Shown: positions 17,600 through 26,681 of the stretch, piece after piece
Layout: each line of letters starts with the position of its first letter
How positions within the stretch are numbered: the stretch's first letter is position 1
Origin: DASYGT01 sp035999365
GTDB lineage: Bacteria; Actinomycetota; Actinomycetes; Mycobacteriales; Jatrophihabitantaceae
Assembly (NCBI GenBank): GCA_035999365.1
Contig: DASYGT010000054.1
Location: forward strand, 18,102-82,101
Direction: 5' to 3'
DNA: 64,000 bases
Program-made: the position numbers and the translations under genes
The notes under the pieces: generated by a model
Seen by the model: the letters and a program-made list of their open reading frames with translations, nothing else
The model's database searches: none
What the model was told of the DNA's origin: nothing

Positions 17600-18518
17600 C
17601 GAAGCCCTCACCGGTGAGACCGACGAAGATGTCTTCGAGGCTCGGCTGCTCGACATGGAACTCGCGCACCCCGACGCCGCCGGCGACGAGTGCGGCGACG
17701 ATCGCCTCCGGGTCGGCAGCCCCGAGCACGCCCTGGGCCCCTGACTCCGCAGGGCGGACCTCCTCCAGCCCCAGCCCGGTCAGTACCCGCACGGCCCGAT
17801 CCGGGGACGTCGTGGTGACCCGCACGCGAACCCGCTGCTGAGCACCGAGGTCGTCCAGCGACCCTTGCCAGACCATGCTGCCGACACTCATCACTCCGAC
17901 GTGGGTGCAGATCTGGGCAACCTCGCTGAGCAGGTGCGAGGAGACGAAGACCGTCACGCCGTCGGCGCCGAGCTGGGTGATCAGGTGCCGAACCTCGCGG
18001 GTGCCCTGCGGATCGAGCCCATTGGTCGGCTCGTCCAGGACGAGGAGGTCCCGCGGTTGAAGCAGCGCCCCAGCTATGCCGAGACGCTGTCGCATACCGA
18101 GCGAATAGTTGCGGTATCGCTTTCCCGCAGCCGCGGTGAGCCCGACCCGATCGAGTGCCTCCCCGATCCGGTGCTTCGCCGTGCGTGCCGCCGCGCGGTG
18201 GTCGGCGGCGTCCAGCCGGGCGAGGTTGGCCCACCCGGACAGGTACGGGTGGAAGGCCGGCCCTTCGACGAGCGCCCCGACGCGGGGGAGGACATCGTCG
18301 CGCGCCGAGCCGAAATCACGCCCGAGCAGTTCGTGCGATCCCGCCGTCGGGAACACCAACCCGAGCAACATCCGGATCGTCGTGGTCTTGCCCGAACCGT
18401 TCGGGCCCAGGAAGCCGTAGACGGCACCAGACGGTACGTCGAGGTCGACGGCATCGACCACCAGCTGCTTGCCGAAACGTTTGGACAGCCCCGTGGAGGC
18501 GATCGCCCGCGCGGTCAC
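17586..18518 (-). CDS. ABC transporter ATP-binding protein
   Basis: A 310-residue ATPase. Walker A GPNGSGKT at residues 38-45, signature YSLGMRQRL, Walker B LLVLDEPTNGLD, and the H-loop SSHLLSEV are all intact. The roughly 85-residue C-terminal extension after the nucleotide-binding domain is typical of the CcmA/DrrA-type exporters ('daunorubicin-resistance' and bacitracin-type). It drives the permease encoded immediately downstream, whose start overlaps by 14 bp. Upstream, separated by 16 bp, is a LolA-like protein gene. The adjacent divergent two-component system may regulate this set, which is an inference from position. Confidence 0.93.
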   Translation of the reverse strand: MTARAIASTGLSKRFGKQLVVDAVDLDVPSGAVYGFLGPNGSGKTTTIRMLLGLVFPTAGSHELLGRDFGSARDDVLPRVGALVEGPAFHPYLSGWANLARLDAADHRAAARTAKHRIGEALDRVGLTAAAGKRYRNYSLGMRQRLGIAGALLQPRDLLVLDEPTNGLDPQGTREVRHLITQLGADGVTVFVSSHLLSEVAQICTHVGVMSVGSMVWQGSLDDLGAQQRVRVRVTTTSPDRAVRVLTGLGLEEVRPAESGAQGVLGAADPEAIVAALVAGGVGVREFHVEQPSLEDIFVGLTGEGFDVSG

Positions 18519-18534
18519 TGCGAGGCCGCCCGGT

Positions 18535-19653
18535 CTAACGGGTCGACGCTGCGGCGTACAGGGCTTGCGGATTCACGGCGCCGGCGAACACCCGGCCGTC
18601 GTCAGTGATCAGGGCAGCGAACAGGGCCGAGTCGAGCAACCGCCCGGTACCCCAGCTGCCCTGGACCGGGGACAACGCCCCGAACGTCGGGCCGGCCAGC
18701 TTCTTGATCTCGGCGGCAGTTGTCCGGTATTCGACGACGCTGGACCAACCCGTGCCGATCGTCTTGGTTTCCGGCGTACCGGCGGAGTCCGGGAGCACCG
18801 AGGGCGCGTCCGCGTTGGAGCGCGCTGATCCCGTATGCACGACGGCACCAGGCGGAGGAGCGAAGCTGAAGTAGCCCGCCGGGGGAGCCTTGAACGAGAT
18901 GTCCGAGTACGCGACATCGAGGGCCGGCGTCGAGCTCCCGCGCGCATAGACCTGGACACCCAGCGGCAGCTTGGTCGACCCGTCGACCGAGATGTGCACC
19001 GATCCGATCCGGGTCTGCGCGTCGCGCGGCGTGAGCACGAGCTCATAGGCCGACCGATCGGCGACGGTGCGGTTGGTCCCCAGAGCCACCGCCGTGGTGG
19101 GGTTTACCGCAGCGAGGAATTGTGTGGCGAGCTGTTGCGGGGTGAGCGCCTCAGCCACCGACGGTTTCGGCTCGGCGGCGGCGCTGCCGGCGCTACGGGC
19201 GGGCAGCACGGTGTGCGTGGCGACGTGGGTGTCGCTGTCCCACTCCCATATGTCGCTGCCGGAATGGAAGACGTCTGTCTCGGAGGTTTGGCCCAGCAAT
19301 GCGATGCGCTGGTGGTCGGCACTGCCGTACCAGACCCGGATCGTGTGGGAGCCGGCGAGCAAGCCGGCCATCGACGACCCACCGCGCTCGGCCCCAGCCA
19401 CACTCGGAAGCTGGGGCAGACCGAGCGACATCTGCGTGACTACGGTTCCGGAGAAGCCGCGCACGGATGCCGAGTGGATGTCCGCGACGAGTTCAGCGGT
19501 GTTCGTGTCGGGGAGCGGGCCGGACGTAGAGGCGCGCGCGGCAATCATCCCGCCGGCGGCGAGGCCGACGACACCCAGGACACCGACGGGGGCGAGCCAT
19601 CGCACAGAGCGGTGGCGCCGGACGATCGAAGGGGTCCTCACTGGATCCAGCAT
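18535..19653 (-). CDS. Membrane-anchored LolA-like/DUF2092-type protein
   Basis: A 372-residue protein with a basic N-terminus and one hydrophobic anchor (about residues 18-41, ending before TSGPLPD), then an extracytoplasmic domain. The pattern 'TAELVADIHSASVRGFSGTVVTQMSLGLPQLP ... HTIRVWYGSADHQRIALLG ... ETDVFHSGSDIWEWDS' is that of the LolA-fold proteins called DUF2092 or 'outer membrane lipoprotein carrier' in Actinobacteria. A monoderm has no Lol pathway, so lipid or lipoprotein binding at the cell surface is only an inference. It is first in an operon with the ABC ATPase and permease, which suggests it serves as an extracytoplasmic binding partner. No clear ribosome-binding site precedes the ATG. 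Confidence 0.72.
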   Translation of the reverse strand: MLDPVRTPSIVRRHRSVRWLAPVGVLGVVGLAAGGMIAARASTSGPLPDTNTAELVADIHSASVRGFSGTVVTQMSLGLPQLPSVAGAERGGSSMAGLLAGSHTIRVWYGSADHQRIALLGQTSETDVFHSGSDIWEWDSDTHVATHTVLPARSAGSAAAEPKPSVAEALTPQQLATQFLAAVNPTTAVALGTNRTVADRSAYELVLTPRDAQTRIGSVHISVDGSTKLPLGVQVYARGSSTPALDVAYSDISFKAPPAGYFSFAPPPGAVVHTGSARSNADAPSVLPDSAGTPETKTIGTGWSSVVEYRTTAAEIKKLAGPTFGALSPVQGSWGTGRLLDSALFAALITDDGRVFAGAVNPQALYAAASTR

Positions 19654-19789
19654 GAGTACGGAGCACTGTGATGGGGCTGAGGCGGTTCACAGCGACCTAC
19701 TGTCGTGGGTGCACGCTGGCGCCAAGTCGCCGAAGGCGGTGACACAAGTCGCCGGACGGCGCTTCGACTGGCCCAAGTGAGGAGACGCA

Positions 19790-20464
19790 GTGCGACTGCT
19801 CATCGTCGAGGACGAGGTGCGGCTGGCCTCGGCATTGCAGCGCGGACTAGGCAGTGAGGGTTTCACCGTCGACGTCGCGCACACCGGACCGGACGGGTTG
19901 CACGCCGCCCAGGAGACCGCCTACGACGCGGTGATCCTCGACATCATGCTTCCGGGCCTGTCCGGCTATCGCATCATCGAACAGCTGCGGGCCGGTGAGA
20001 ACTGGGTGCCGATCCTGATGCTCACCGCGAAGGACGGCGAGTACGACGAAGCCGACGCCCTCGATCTCGGCGCCGACGACTACCTCACCAAGCCGTTCTC
20101 GTTCGTCGTGCTGCTGGCCCGCATCCGGGCGCTGCTACGCCGTGGCGTCACGCCCAGGCCGGCGTCGTTGAAGGTCGATGATCTCGTTCTCGATCCGGCC
20201 GCCCACACCGTAATGCGCGGCGACACGCCGATCGAGCTCACGCCGCGAGAGTTCTCCCTGCTTGAATTCCTCATGCGCAGAGCAGGCGACGCGGTCAGCA
20301 AGGCTGACATCTTGCATCACGTGTGGGATGCCAACTACGAGGGCGACGCCAATGTCGTCGAGGTGTACGTCGGCTATCTGCGCCGCAAGATCGACACCCC
20401 GTTCGGCCGTCAGAGCGTGCAGACCGTGCGCGGCGCCGGCTACCGGCTCACTGCGGATAGTTGA
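19790..20464 (+). CDS. OmpR/PhoB-family response regulator
   Basis: A 224-residue two-component response regulator. The receiver domain (1-120) has the acidic pair E7/D8, phospho-acceptor D51 (ILDIMLPGL), a conserved Thr in LTAKD and Lys in LTKPF. The C-terminal winged-helix DNA-binding domain (about 128-222) shows LTPREFSLLEFLMRRAGDAVSKADILHHVW and VRGAGYRL. GTG start with GAGGAG about 5 bases upstream. It is divergent from the LolA-like/ABC operon (136-bp gap) and overlaps its kinase gene by 4 bases, so regulation of that exporter is a plausible but unproven role. Confidence 0.95.
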   Translation: MRLLIVEDEVRLASALQRGLGSEGFTVDVAHTGPDGLHAAQETAYDAVILDIMLPGLSGYRIIEQLRAGENWVPILMLTAKDGEYDEADALDLGADDYLTKPFSFVVLLARIRALLRRGVTPRPASLKVDDLVLDPAAHTVMRGDTPIELTPREFSLLEFLMRRAGDAVSKADILHHVWDANYEGDANVVEVYVGYLRRKIDTPFGRQSVQTVRGAGYRLTADS

Positions 20465-21861
20465 CCCGGATCGCGGCCTCGCCGGTGTCCTGGTGGGCGC
20501 GCCAGTCGCTGCGCGCCCGGCTCACCCTGCTCGCGACCGCGCTGTTCTCGCTCGCCGTGCTCACGGGGACGGTGCTGGTACTCGTCCTGCAGCGGTACAC
20601 GCTCGTGCGCACGCTGGATTCCTCGGCCTTGAAGACGGCTCACGACATCGCGCTGCAGGTCAAGGGCGACAAGTCTTCCGAGCTGACGACGGTCCTGCCG
20701 ACAACGGGTGGCATCGCGGCAGTTCAGGTCGTCGACCGAACCGATCGGGTGCTCGCCGTCTCGCCGGGCAGCGACCGGGTGGTGCCCATCCTCGATGCGA
20801 AGCAGCTTGCCCAAGTCCGCGAGGGTGACCGAATTGCACTGAGCAACGCCGTCTCCGATGCGCCGGAGCGGGCGCTTGGCGTGCGCGTCGGCGACAAGAC
20901 GGTCGTCGTCATCACCGACCTGAAGAATGTGAACGACAGTGTGCGGCTGCTGGGGCAGGTGGCGCTGATCGGCGGCCCGCTTGCAGTGCTGCTCCTGGCG
21001 CTGGCCACCTATGGAGTCGTGGCGTTGACGCTCCGCTCGGTCGCCGCCCTGCGGCACGGTGCCGCTGACATCACGGCCGCCGGACTTGCTGATCAACGGC
21101 TACCACTGCCCAGCGCGCAGGATGAGATCCATCGGCTCGCCGTGACGCTCAACGCGATGCTCGACCGGATCGACGCCTCGACCACACGCCAGCGCACATT
21201 CGTCGGCGACGCGGCCCACGAACTGCGTTCGCCGCTCGCCTCCCTGCGCGTCCAGCTCGAGGTCGCCAAGCGCGTCGGGCCTGAGACCGATCTGGAATCC
21301 CTCGTGGACGACGTGCTCGTCGACGTCGATCGCCTCGACCGCCTCGTCTACGACTTGCTCGCCCTCGCCCGATCGGACGAGGCCGCAGGTCGTTTGCTGC
21401 ACGCGGAACCCGTCAACCTTCCGGAGCTGCTCGCCGACCTCGTCGGGGGATACGAGAGTGCACGGGTGCCGGTCGAACTGGATGTCGACGTTGCGGCGGG
21501 CGCGGGCATCGTCAACGGGGATATCGACGGACTGCGGCGCGTGGGGATCAACCTGATCGACAACGCCGTCCGCTACGCCAGCGCTCGGGTGACGGTGTCG
21601 GTCGAGTCGGACTCGTCGTCGACGCTCACCATGCTTGTGACCGACGACGGCCGGGGCATCCCGGCCGACGAACGCGAGCGCGTCTTCGACCGCTTCTATC
21701 GCGTGCAGGCCTCACGCTCACGCGGCAGCGGCGGCACCGGTCTCGGACTGTCGATCGTGCGCGACGTGGTCCGGGCGCACGGCGGCAGCGTTCGGCTGGC
21801 CGCACGCCCGGACGGGAAGCCGGGGCTGCAGGCAATCGTCGTCCTACCTCGCCTCGGGTGA
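20461..21861 (+). CDS. Two-component sensor histidine kinase
   Basis: A 466-residue membrane sensor kinase: transmembrane segment about 20-45, an extracytoplasmic sensor loop of roughly 115 residues, transmembrane segment about 165-187, HAMP, a dimerisation/phosphoacceptor domain with FVGDAAHELRSP (His253), then the ATPase domain with N-box LIDNAVRYA, G1 DDGRGIP, F-box VFDRFYR and G2 GGTGLGLSIV. It phosphorylates the response regulator encoded just upstream. The annotated TTG start (20461) overlaps the regulator's stop by 4 bases (TTGA); a GTG at 20485 is an alternative. Its stop is 4 bp from the stop of the convergent kinase gene pknB. Confidence 0.94.
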   Translation: MTRIAASPVSWWARQSLRARLTLLATALFSLAVLTGTVLVLVLQRYTLVRTLDSSALKTAHDIALQVKGDKSSELTTVLPTTGGIAAVQVVDRTDRVLAVSPGSDRVVPILDAKQLAQVREGDRIALSNAVSDAPERALGVRVGDKTVVVITDLKNVNDSVRLLGQVALIGGPLAVLLLALATYGVVALTLRSVAALRHGAADITAAGLADQRLPLPSAQDEIHRLAVTLNAMLDRIDASTTRQRTFVGDAAHELRSPLASLRVQLEVAKRVGPETDLESLVDDVLVDVDRLDRLVYDLLALARSDEAAGRLLHAEPVNLPELLADLVGGYESARVPVELDVDVAAGAGIVNGDIDGLRRVGINLIDNAVRYASARVTVSVESDSSSTLTMLVTDDGRGIPADERERVFDRFYRVQASRSRGSGGTGLGLSIVRDVVRAHGGSVRLAARPDGKPGLQAIVVLPRLG

Positions 21862-21865
21862 TGCC

Positions 21866-23644
21866 TCAGCTCGTGCACGGCGGTAGGCCACCGGTCGGCA
21901 GGCCGGTCGGGATACCCGTGATGCCACCGGACGGCGTGACGCAGGTAGGAGCCGGCTTCACGTACTTGTAAATGACCAGCGCAATCTTGGTGTTCTGCGG
22001 GTAGGCGATGCCCGGCGTCGGGTTCTCGTCCTTGACAGTGCCGTCCTTCGCCTTGTCCGGAGTGTTCACCGTCTGGCTGTCGTCGATATTGGTCCAGCCG
22101 GCGGAGTTCAGCTTCACCTTGGCGTCGGCGTCCTTGAGGTTGCGGACGTCGGGCAGGACGGTCTTCCCGCTCGACACCGACAGCGTGACGGCCGCCCCCG
22201 GCGCGACGTTGCTGAACGGCGGGGCGCTCTGCGCGATAACGGTGCCGACATCGGCCGCGTTGTTCACGATCTTCTGCTTCGCGACGAGGTTGAGGTTGTG
22301 CAGGATCGCTGCGGCGTCGGTGTACTGCTTGCCGGTGAGGTCGGGGACCTGCACCTGCTTGGGCGTATAGAGGTGGTACACCACCGTCGACTTCTCGTTG
22401 ACCTTGGTGTTCGGCCCGGGTTCGAGCGTGCAGACCTGCCCCTTGTCGACTGTTGCATTTCCGAAGCAGGGACCGTTCGTGTCATCGCCGGCGACAGGGT
22501 TCAGCTTCGCCGCGCGCAGGGTGTCCTGAGCCGCTCCGGGGAGCTCGCCGATCACCGACTGCGGCACGGTCACCTTCGCCACCGAGTCACTGCGGCCGAT
22601 CAAGAAGATCGCCGCCACGGCGGCACCGATCACGAGCAACAGCGCGATGACGACGGCCAGCCAGACAAGCCCGCTACGCCGGTCGTCGTCCGGTCCCGGG
22701 GGCGGCTCGTCGATGCGGCGCACGGCCACCGGCGGCAGGCCGGAGCGGGCGATGAACTGGGTGCGGTCGGCGTCGGACATGACCGCCTCGGCAGCCACCG
22801 GCTGGTTGGCCAGTGCGCGCTGCAGGTCGGTGCGCATCTCACCGGCGCTCTGATAGCGGTTGAGCTGGTTCTTGGCGAGCGCCTTCATGATGATCGAGTC
22901 GAGTGCCGGCGGAATTTCAGGATTGCGCGACGAAGGGGGCGCCGCGTTCTCACGCACGTGCTGGTAGGCGACCGCTACCGGCGAATCGCCCTGGAACGGC
23001 GGCGACCCGGTGACGAGCTCGTAGAGCAGGCACCCGGTGGAGTAGACGTCCGAGCGCGCATCGACTGCCTCGCCCCGGGCCTGCTCCGGCGAGAGGTATT
23101 GCGCGGTCCCGATCACGTTCGCCGTCTGCGTGACTGTCGCCGCGTTGTCCGCGAGCGCTCGAGCGATGCCGAAGTCCATGACCTTGACCGCGCCGGTCGG
23201 CGTGATCATCACGTTTGCGGGCTTGATGTCGCGATGCACGATGCCGTTGCGGTGACTGAAATCGAGGGCGCCGCACACGTCGGCGGCAACCTCCATCGCG
23301 CGCCTCACCGGTAACCGGCCCTGCGTCTTCAGGATGTCACGCAGAGTGCGCCCCTCGACGTACTCCATCACGATGTACGGCTGTGTTGCTCCGTCCGGCG
23401 CCGGGTCCTCACCCGTGTCATAGACCGAGACGACCGACGGATGGTTCAGCCCGGCAGCGGCCTGCGCCTCACGGCGGAACCGGTTGATGAACGACGGGTC
23501 ACGTGCCAGGTCAGCGCGCAGCACCTTGATCGCGACGTCACGGCCCAACCGGATGTCTCGGCCCCGGTGCACCTCGGCCATGCCGCCGTAGCCGAGCAGC
23601 TCGCCCAGCTCGTACCGTCCGCCGATCAACCTCGGCTGCGTCAT
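21866..23644 (-). CDS. pknB: Serine/threonine protein kinase with PASTA domains (PknB type)
   Basis: A 592-residue transmembrane kinase. The cytosolic Hanks-type domain has a Gly loop (LLGYGGMAEV), catalytic Lys40, HRDIKPAN at 137-144 and DFG at 157-159. A single transmembrane segment lies near 327-351. Outside the cell are three PASTA repeats (about 355-425, 426-492, 493-560) that in PknB bind muropeptides and control peptidoglycan synthesis and division. Mycobacterial PknB has four. The first PASTA repeat contains two cysteines (CFGNATVDKGQVC) and the tail has two more, allowing disulfides. Last gene of the fhaA-to-pknB operon, 42 bp after pbpA. A second kinase gene, pknA, which usually lies between them, is absent. 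Confidence 0.96.
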   Translation of the reverse strand: MTQPRLIGGRYELGELLGYGGMAEVHRGRDIRLGRDVAIKVLRADLARDPSFINRFRREAQAAAGLNHPSVVSVYDTGEDPAPDGATQPYIVMEYVEGRTLRDILKTQGRLPVRRAMEVAADVCGALDFSHRNGIVHRDIKPANVMITPTGAVKVMDFGIARALADNAATVTQTANVIGTAQYLSPEQARGEAVDARSDVYSTGCLLYELVTGSPPFQGDSPVAVAYQHVRENAAPPSSRNPEIPPALDSIIMKALAKNQLNRYQSAGEMRTDLQRALANQPVAAEAVMSDADRTQFIARSGLPPVAVRRIDEPPPGPDDDRRSGLVWLAVVIALLLVIGAAVAAIFLIGRSDSVAKVTVPQSVIGELPGAAQDTLRAAKLNPVAGDDTNGPCFGNATVDKGQVCTLEPGPNTKVNEKSTVVYHLYTPKQVQVPDLTGKQYTDAAAILHNLNLVAKQKIVNNAADVGTVIAQSAPPFSNVAPGAAVTLSVSSGKTVLPDVRNLKDADAKVKLNSAGWTNIDDSQTVNTPDKAKDGTVKDENPTPGIAYPQNTKIALVIYKYVKPAPTCVTPSGGITGIPTGLPTGGLPPCTS

Positions 23645-23686
23645 CGTCCATCCTCACTGCTCGTACTCATCGGAGTGCGTACCACG

Positions 23687-25252
23687 TCAATGTCCTGCGG
23701 TCGTCGAGCGCAAATACGCTTCCATGACTGCCTTTGCCACGGGTGCCGCGGCAAGTCCGCCCGTCGTCTCGTTGCCGTTCACGCCGCCGTTCTCGATGAT
23801 GACTGCGACGGCGATCCTCGGCTGGCCGCCCTGCATCGCGAATCCCGAGAACCAGGCGTGCGGGGGAGTCTGCTTGCCATTCTTGAAGATCCCGGTGTCG
23901 GCCGTGCCCGTCTTGCCGCCCACCGTCACGCCCTGCAGGTCCGTGATCCGCGCCGCCCCGCCCGTGCCCTCCGGATTCTCGACGACCCCGACCATCATCT
24001 GCTGCAGCTCCTGGTCGAGCGTCGGGTCGAGCACCTGCGCCATCTGGGTCGGACTGGTCTGGGACAGCACGGAGAAGTTCGAGCTCAAGTCCTGCCGAAC
24101 CAGGAACGGTGTCATCAGCGAGCCATTGTTCGCGACAGCTGCTGCGATCATCGCAGCTTGTAGCGGTGACATGCGGACGTCCTGCTGGCCGAACGAGGAG
24201 TGCGCCAACGAACCCGGATCGGACAGATCGCTCGCCGTGCCCACCGTTGAATGCGCCACGCTGATCGGAACGCTGAGCGGGTCGCCGTCGAATCCGAACA
24301 ACGACGCTTCCGCTGCGACCTTGGCGCCTTTCAACTTGTCGACGGCCAGCGATGCGAACGCCGTATTGCACGACTTGGCGAAGGCGAACGAGAGCGTGGC
24401 GGTGGTGCCGTTCTGACACGTCTCGCCGTTGAAGTTCTCCACGCACGACGACGCCGGATCATTCGGGCACGCGCCGGTGTGATCGTGGAACGGCCAGAAG
24501 CCGTTCGGAGCCGGCACCTGCTGGTCGGGTTTGACGCCGTCGCGCAACGCGGCTGCTGAGACGATCACCTTGAATACAGACCCGGGCGCGTATGTCTGCT
24601 TCAGCGCGCGATCCAGCATGGGCTGGGCGGGATCGTTCTGCAGGGTCTGGTAGTAGCGAGCGATGCTCGCCGAGTCGTGCGAACTCAGCTTGTTCGGGTC
24701 GTACGACGGTGTGGATACCAGAGCGAGAATCGCACCCGTCGTCGGGTCGAGTGCCACCACCGCCCCACGGCGCAGCGTGCCGCCAGACGTCCTCATGGCG
24801 TCGTAGGCGGCCTGCTGCGCGGCCTTGTTCAATGTCAGCTCGACGCTGCCGCCGTGCGGATTGCGGCCGGTGAACAGATCTGCGATCTTGCGGCTGAACT
24901 GGCGCGGGTCGGTACCGGACAGGACCTTGTCCTTCGCGGACTCGATTCCGTCGGTGCCGTAGACGATCGAGTTGAAGCCGGTCGCGGGCGCGTAGATCGG
25001 CCCGTCGGCGTACACGCGCAGGTACTTCAGTTCGTCCGTGGTCGACACGGACTTCGCTATCGCGGTGCCTTGGACGTCGATCTGGCCACGCGGGCTGGAG
25101 TACTCCGCCAGGATCGGCAGGCGATTGTCGGCGTACTTGTCGGTGTTGTCGTAGGCGTTGTTCTTGACGACCTGGACAAAGTTGATGTTGACGAAGATCG
25201 CCGCGAGCAGCACGCCGAGCGCGACGGCGACCTTGCGGATCGGGCGGTTCAT
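23687..25252 (-). CDS. pbpA: Penicillin-binding protein (class B transpeptidase, PbpA)
   Basis: A 521-residue membrane-anchored transpeptidase with an N-terminal transmembrane segment (residues 8-27) and the three penicillin-binding motifs: SVFK at 225-228 (nucleophile S225), SCN at 294-296 and KTG at 447-449. It crosslinks peptidoglycan stem peptides outside the membrane. Its place directly after rodA (31 bp) and before pknB fits the PbpA of actinobacterial growth and septation clusters. Several cysteines in the segment ACPNDPASSCVENFNGETCQ suggest disulfides in the exported domain. Confidence 0.95.
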   Translation of the reverse strand: MNRPIRKVAVALGVLLAAIFVNINFVQVVKNNAYDNTDKYADNRLPILAEYSSPRGQIDVQGTAIAKSVSTTDELKYLRVYADGPIYAPATGFNSIVYGTDGIESAKDKVLSGTDPRQFSRKIADLFTGRNPHGGSVELTLNKAAQQAAYDAMRTSGGTLRRGAVVALDPTTGAILALVSTPSYDPNKLSSHDSASIARYYQTLQNDPAQPMLDRALKQTYAPGSVFKVIVSAAALRDGVKPDQQVPAPNGFWPFHDHTGACPNDPASSCVENFNGETCQNGTTATLSFAFAKSCNTAFASLAVDKLKGAKVAAEASLFGFDGDPLSVPISVAHSTVGTASDLSDPGSLAHSSFGQQDVRMSPLQAAMIAAAVANNGSLMTPFLVRQDLSSNFSVLSQTSPTQMAQVLDPTLDQELQQMMVGVVENPEGTGGAARITDLQGVTVGGKTGTADTGIFKNGKQTPPHAWFSGFAMQGGQPRIAVAVIIENGGVNGNETTGGLAAAPVAKAVMEAYLRSTTAGH

Positions 25253-25283
25253 ACCAAGCCTCCTAGGCGGCGGATGCGAAGCG

Positions 25284-26681
25284 TCACGGTGTTGCCACTG
25301 CAGGCTCCGGCGTCGCCAGATTCGGCGGGACGTTCGTCGGTCGTCGCGCCGCGTCCGACACCCGCAGCAGGATCGCGAGCAACACGTAGTTCGCGAGTAA
25401 GGACGAGCCGCCGTAGGACAGGAAGGGTGTCGTCAACCCGGTTTCGGGCAGCAAGCGGGTGACCCCAGCCACGACGACGAACAGCTGCAGTGCAACGAGG
25501 AACGACAGTCCGCAGGCGAGCAGCTTGCCGAACGAATCCCGCACTGCCAGACCGGCGGCGATGCCGCGGGCGACGAACATGACGTACAGCATCAGCAGCG
25601 CGACGAGACCGAACAGGCCGACCTCCTCCCCGAAGGAGGAGATGATGAAGTCGGTTCCAGGGAGCGGGATCCGTTCCGGATGGCCCCCGCCCAACCCGGT
25701 CCCGAACAGGCCGCCGTTGCTGAGTCCGTACAGGGATTGGCGCAGCTGGTAGCCGTCGTCGTTGTGCGCCGGCGCGAACAGGTGCAGCCAGACGCCCACC
25801 CGGGTCTGCACGGTGCCGAACAGTTGGTAGGCGATGTAGGCGCCGCCGGCGAACAGCACGATGCCGATGATCACCCAGCTGACCCGCTCGGTCGCAATGT
25901 AGATCAGCACGACGAACAGCCCGAAGAACATCAGTGACGTGCCGAGATCGTGGCCGCGCACCAGAACGGCGATGCACACGAGCCACGCACCGAGCAGCGG
26001 GCCGAGATCGCGTCCGCGCGGCAGGTCGATGCCGGCGAATCGCTTCCCGGCGAGGGACAGCACGTCGCGCTTGGTGACGAGGTAGGCGGCGCCGAAGACG
26101 CAGAGGAGGATCTTGGCGAATTCACCCGGCTGCAGCGAGAACCCAGCGACACGGATCCAGATCCTCGCGCCATTCACCTCGCTGAAACGCGCCGGCAGGA
26201 TGGCCGGGAGAACGAGCAGGAACACGCCGGCCAGCGCGAGTGTGTAGGCGTAGCGCTGCAGCGTGCGATGGTCACGGATCAACACGATCAGCGCGATGAA
26301 GAGGGCGACACCCATCGCCGTCCAGACGACCTGCGTGGGCGCGGAGGCTCCCGCGTACTGCTGACCGAACTGCTGTGCCTGCTGTTTCTGACCGAGGTCG
26401 AGACGGTGAATCATGACTAGCCCGAGTCCGTTCAGGGCGACCGCGATCGGCAGCAGCAACGGATCGGCGAACGGCGCCACTTTGCGGATCACGAGGTGCG
26501 TGACGAGGCCGACCAGCAGTGGCACCGCGGCGTAGGTGACCAAATGCGAGGACAGGCGGCCGTCGCGGGTCGCCTCGACGGCAGCTTCGGCCCCGACGAC
26601 GAGAACCACAGCAAAGCCGAGGAGGAACAGTTCGGTGTTGCGCCGGGTCGGCAGGCGCAAGGCTGCGGGAATGATCGTCAT
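25284..26681 (-). CDS. rodA: RodA/FtsW-family SEDS peptidoglycan glycosyltransferase
   Basis: A 465-residue polytopic SEDS protein with roughly 12 hydrophobic segments. Recognisable regions: PIAVALNGLGLVMIHRLD, GFSLQPGEFAKILLCVFGAAYL, ARGHDLGTSLMFFGLF (the catalytic Asp lies in the loop RGHDLG) and TGLTTPFLSYGGSSLLANY near the C-terminus. It polymerises lipid II together with its class B PBP partner, here PbpA encoded just downstream. The ATG at 26681 overlaps the stop of pstP by 4 bases (ATGA), so this start is preferred; the frame upstream of it is only the His/Asp/Ala-rich shadow of pstP's proline-rich tail. Confidence 0.95.
   Translation of the reverse strand: MTIIPAALRLPTRRNTELFLLGFAVVLVVGAEAAVEATRDGRLSSHLVTYAAVPLLVGLVTHLVIRKVAPFADPLLLPIAVALNGLGLVMIHRLDLGQKQQAQQFGQQYAGASAPTQVVWTAMGVALFIALIVLIRDHRTLQRYAYTLALAGVFLLVLPAILPARFSEVNGARIWIRVAGFSLQPGEFAKILLCVFGAAYLVTKRDVLSLAGKRFAGIDLPRGRDLGPLLGAWLVCIAVLVRGHDLGTSLMFFGLFVVLIYIATERVSWVIIGIVLFAGGAYIAYQLFGTVQTRVGVWLHLFAPAHNDDGYQLRQSLYGLSNGGLFGTGLGGGHPERIPLPGTDFIISSFGEEVGLFGLVALLMLYVMFVARGIAAGLAVRDSFGKLLACGLSFLVALQLFVVVAGVTRLLPETGLTTPFLSYGGSSLLANYVLLAILLRVSDAARRPTNVPPNLATPEPAVATP

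Noticed and set aside
22298..23314. 338-codon open frame antisense to pknB
   Set aside because: It runs through the conserved kinase and PASTA region; its composition is Arg/His/Val-rich with no recognisable domain.
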